Positions 60,423-64,000 of a stretch of 64,000 bases of DNA are shown here, in pieces. The stretch is taken from the NCBI GenBank assembly GCA_940671915.1, contig CALNVZ010003435.1:14996114-15060113 (forward strand), read 5' to 3'. A model generated the notes under the pieces. It was not told where the DNA came from and searched no databases. It was given only the letters and a program-made list of their open reading frames with translations. The position numbers and the translations under genes are program-made. Source of the stretch: Paracentrotus lividus (Eukaryota; Echinodermata; Echinoidea; Camarodonta; Echinidae). The first letter of the stretch is position 1; every line of letters begins with the position of its first letter.

Positions 60423-60558
60423 ATAAACCATACTAACACTAGCTTCTCCGGTTTTTTTTTTCTTCTCTTCATTTACCAGTGTTGATGTACATGTATCGCA
60501 TCCTATTTTTATGATACAGTGATAGCTCGTACTTTTTGTGATTCTCATTTGGGTAATC

Positions 60559-62660
60559 ATGCCTCTTACGAATGTGCAAGAAGCAACGCCGCTTCAGAGC
60601 AAAACTCAAAGCTACTGGACGATATGAGGAATATAAACAGAAGCACAGAGAGGAGGTCCGGAAATCTAGAGCTGCAAGGAAAGCCGCTGAAACAAATCTT
60701 CCAAGGGCTGTGAGAGAACGTGTGGAAAAGGAAAGAAGAATCTGAGAGAAAGCGGGTTGCAGAATCATGGAGAAAACACAACAAGGAAAAGAAAGAACAG
60801 GCATCCACTCAAGAACAGGAAAAAAGATCACCATTTAGGAGTTGCTCAGGCCTATGCAAAGGCTACAGCTCGGGTTAGGAGAATTCTTCCTCAAACACCA
60901 AACAGAAGAAAAGCTATATGCCGTATATCTCAATTCAATTCAATTCAATTCAATTTATTAACCATAAAAGCAAACATGTACAAAGAAATATAACATAAGA
61001 TAATCAGATTAAACATAAATGCATAATATGGTCTGGACCACAAAGAAGCAAAGTGCTTATGAAGCGTGGCCCAAAAATGTACATACAAATAAACATTTAA
61101 TATAAGAATACTGCTAAAAATAACAAACACACACACAATACACATCACACACACACAGGCATACAACCCTAACATTTCTTTAAGTTTTCAGTTAAATACT
61201 TTCGACATAGTTTTCTAAATGTGGATAACAGAGTGCATTGTTTAAGAGAAGTTGGTAACTTATTCCATTGTTTATACCGATGACTGTAAATGAATTTAAA
61301 GAGGAAGTTAGCCTTACTTTTGGTTGGTGAAAATGTCTTTTTGACGAGTTGCATAAGAATGAACATTTGAATTTACAGTAAAGATCCTACAGAACTTTTC
61401 AGGAAGTTTTTGTGCTTAACTGAGTACATGAATATTAAAGTACACTGAATGTGATGCATCAACCCCATGTCTCCAATAGAAAAACCGAATTAAAAGATAT
61501 GATTCTCTGCTCCTAAACCAAGAGACTGTAGATCTCGTTCAAAATTTTTTGAGCGGGATGAACATCAGTCGACAAGCTCCAGAAAGAGAGATGTTATTAC
61601 TGTCAAGAGAGGCAAAGGAAAGAAGAAGAAAATACAAGCTAGGCACCTGACATCATCAATTTTGGAAACGCATGCTCTTTTCTGTAAGGAGTACCCAGAT
61701 GTGAAAGTGGGAAAGAGTAAATTTGCTGAAACTTCGTCCCAAGCATGTCCAACTTTTCAAGCAAGCTTTCCCACAATGTTTTGCTTATGCAGATATCACG
61801 AGAACTTTATCATGCAATTAACGCTCTACACAAAGCATCCCATCATGTCCCTCGTACTCGCATGAGCTACCAGAGGATTTTTGTCGTGTAAACCTGAGCG
61901 GGCATGGCTGGATGAATGACTGCAATTCTTGCAGGATGGTGCTGGATTCGAAGATCATGAACATCACACTGATGATGCCCAGTGTATGTTTGGAAAACTG
62001 CAGATGACAACCGACTGATGAAAGTTGTTGAGGAGGGCACCACACATGACCTCGTCGATTACATCTGCAGTTTGGTGCCCCAGTTCCTTTGGACATACAT
62101 ACATAAGCGTCACCAGGCATCCGAGTACCAGACATGCAAGGAAAGAGCGACCAACAACACTGACCTGAAGAGGCCCTCATTCAGTGTTGATTTCAGCGAA
62201 AATTACACCTGTGTCAATCAAGATGAGATCCAGAGTGCCCACTGGAATCAAAGGCAGGTTTAGCCTTTTTACAGTGGCAGCGTGGCACTCTGGATTCTCA
62301 GCACTCCATGTCATCGCATCAACAATCTTACCCATGGAAAGGAAACTGTGATTGCCTATCTTGACAAGGTGCTGGATGGCTTGCCAGATCATATGAAGAA
62401 GGTCTCCCTCTGATCAGATGGACCAGCATCACAGTTCAAGAACAGATACATTGCAGCATCACTGGACACACTGCAATGCAAGCACAAACTTGAAATTCAG
62501 TGGAACTTTTTTGCCACATCCCATGGCAAAGGACCGGTCGACGGGATTGGTGGATCTGTGAAACATCATGTGTGGGGAAAAGGGGCCCGAAAAAGCAATT
62601 GTGTGGATGCTGGCCTACGTTGCGCTGCAGTTAAGGACATGAAGGGTGTAACAGTGACAA
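60559..62660 (+). pseudogene. Broken transposase-like gene of an unclassified metazoan repeat family
   Basis: Fragments in several plus-strand frames keep the family order: a basic N-terminal part (RRFRAKLKATGRYEEYKQKH) at 60590-60715, a CRYHENF block at about 61785, VDFSENYTCVNQDEIQSAHW at about 62190, SDGPASQFKNRY at about 62418, and HGKGPVDGIGGSVK at about 62523. Stops and frameshifts break it at many points and a retrotransposon end splits it near 60931-61385. Aspartates in the DFSENY, SDGPASQF and PVDGIGG blocks could be remnants of an acidic catalytic triad. I recognise the motifs as common in uncharacterised animal repeat proteins but cannot name the superfamily. Confidence 0.7.
60931..61385 (-). 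mobile_element. 3' end of a non-LTR retrotransposon (CR1/L2-like)
   Basis: The minus-strand peptide YKQWNKLPTSLKQCTLLSTF with RKLCRKYL has the typical WNxLPxxL...F...LxxYL ending of non-LTR reverse-transcriptase ORFs. It is followed by about 200 bases of 3' UTR and a (TTGAA)n tail at 60931-60956. It is strongly 5'-truncated and interrupts the transposase relic. Confidence 0.75.
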
Positions 62661-64000
62661 GTCCTGAATCGAGCCTCGATCAAGGCAGAATGCTTTGCTT
62701 CATCTTGATAGCATATTTGAAGCCGCAACGGCCCATTCGAGGTATCGCAAGCATGCATTTGTACCAGTCGTCAAAACAGGGGTATCTCACATTCATGGTT
62801 TCTAGCAGATGTACGTAGTCAAGCTCAAAAGAGTCAGAGGAGGCATAAGAGAACCCTTCATTGGAGACTGGTATGGCAGTGGAGTATGACGGGAAATATG
62901 TATCCTGGAGAGGTCTTGCTGTTGGCAAAATGAATGACTATCAAGGGTGTCTGTTATGGAGCGGGCTGGGAAGTACTGGAAATGGCCAACCCACGTGATG
63001 TCATCTTTTACTTGAGAGAAGATGTCAAAGAAGCTAGATCCACCGTCTATTGCTAATAAACGTGGGCACTTTAAATTCACAGACCACATTAAATCAGCTG
63101 TATAGTACAGTCAAAATGCAAGATAAAATGAAAATGAGAGTATAAGGAAGCTCAATGAGTATTGTACTGTACATGTATATAGCCCATCTGAACTGTAAAT
63201 TATTCAATTTCGTTATGCCTTACTTTTAGTTATTGCTGGTTCTTAATTTTGTTGAGAGCTTGAGGCAAAAAAATGAATTTGTTTTACTTATTTTGATTTA
63301 CACAGCCCAAGCCAGTCCGTATCAGTTTCGTGAATACATTACCAATATACTGATATTAGTAAAAGAGAGAGAAAACTTATCAGAATGTTACCTTAAGCAT
63401 AAGACTGGTGTCTGAATCCTACTCATATTATAGAACAGAATATGAATCTACACAATTATTGATTAATATTAGTGACATTTATGTTGTTGACCATACTGGA
63501 CAAATTGTTACGTGAGTAACCGTTACGTGAGTAACCCGCTTTAATCTGCACTGCAGGTAAAAAACCATGGGTTTTTTATTTTTTAATTAGATACAAGTTT
63601 GTCTCCCTAAATATACTTCTTTGAAATGGATATTATACTTTTGTAAAAGCCTTGTATGAGGACACTTTCAACTTATGTCAACTTCTCATTTTATGCATGT
63701 CCAAATCATGTTACGTGAGTAACCGACACATTTAAAAGATTTGCCAGGAGCATAAATAAAATTTTCTTAAGTTTTGTTATTATACAAGGATAATCAGGAA
63801 CTGTGTACTTTGTTGTGAATAAAGATGTTTAGTTCCTATCAATAATATGGAGTTACAGCTCCAAGTATAGTCAAGGTGTCTCCAAATGTAAGGTGAGTAA
63901 CCGTGGAAATAGCCCAAGAGTAGTGGGAGGTAAGCGTGAAACTAATCAAATATAGTCTCACATTGTCTCATGGTATATGAAGGCATGTGTGTGGGATCTT

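Larger units (their letters stand above)
58804..63916. mobile_element. 5.1-kb DNA transposon relic in the last visible VAC14 intron
   Basis: The presumed ends TGGGCCATTCCATAGG and the inverse of TGGGCTATTTCCACGG enclose subterminal copies of GTTACGTGAGTAAC or variants at both sides (59165, 59333, 59350, 59370; 63507, 63522, 63710, 63888). It contains a broken transposase-like gene, a solo-LTR-like insert and a non-LTR 3' end. The exact ends are inferred; no target duplication was identified. Confidence 0.65.

Overview
The window is intron-rich animal DNA. GC is low, exons are short with GT-AG borders, simple repeats are abundant, and introns and intergenic stretches are packed with inverted-repeat transposable elements and foldback-like repeats. 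The gene versions, the intron density and the repeat style suggest an invertebrate deuterostome, most likely an echinoderm such as a sea urchin. That is an inference from recall; no search was run. A 567-base run of N marks a scaffold gap at 22057-22623.

Four conserved protein-coding genes were reconstructed exon by exon with consistent splice phases. (1) RECQL4, minus strand, about 299-8488, is 5'-complete and runs off the left edge; it keeps the Sld2-like N-terminus, a zinc knuckle and the start of the helicase domain. (2) TCF25/NULP1, plus strand, 13238 to about 22644, is complete except for the gap in its last exon. (3) TCAIM, minus strand, 32369-42284, lacks only a short first coding exon. 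(4) VAC14, plus strand, 47402-58735, is 5'-complete and its last part lies beyond the right edge. RECQL4 and TCF25 are divergent around 8.5-13.2 kb, and TCAIM and VAC14 are divergent around 42.3-47.4 kb. The genes are functionally unrelated housekeeping genes (DNA replication and repair, ribosome quality control, mitochondria, phosphoinositide signalling).

The most unusual observations concern introns. VAC14 has an AT-AC intron with U12-type donor, branch site and acceptor (55512-56487). Pieces of real exons have been copied into neighbouring introns: RECQL4 exon 5 as a roughly 129-bp minisatellite (3350-4358), the start of VAC14 exon 8 as four 95-bp copies (54994-55373), and VAC14 exon 10 as one decayed copy (57398-57505). 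The end of the TCF25 last exon is also duplicated beside the gap.

The rest is repeats. There is a 2.9-kb foldback element with arms of about 160-bp tandem units (27347-30239). A family with GC-rich hairpin ends has exact 9-bp target duplications in two copies (43437-43939 and 45285-45868, the second nested in another element). A 1.8-kb element (49156-50922) carries tandem DR1-like nuclear-receptor half-sites. A 5.1-kb DNA transposon relic (58804-63916) in the last VAC14 intron has dyad subterminal motifs, a decayed transposase-like gene, a solo-LTR-like insert and a non-LTR retrotransposon 3' end. About twenty short MITE-like palindromes lie elsewhere.
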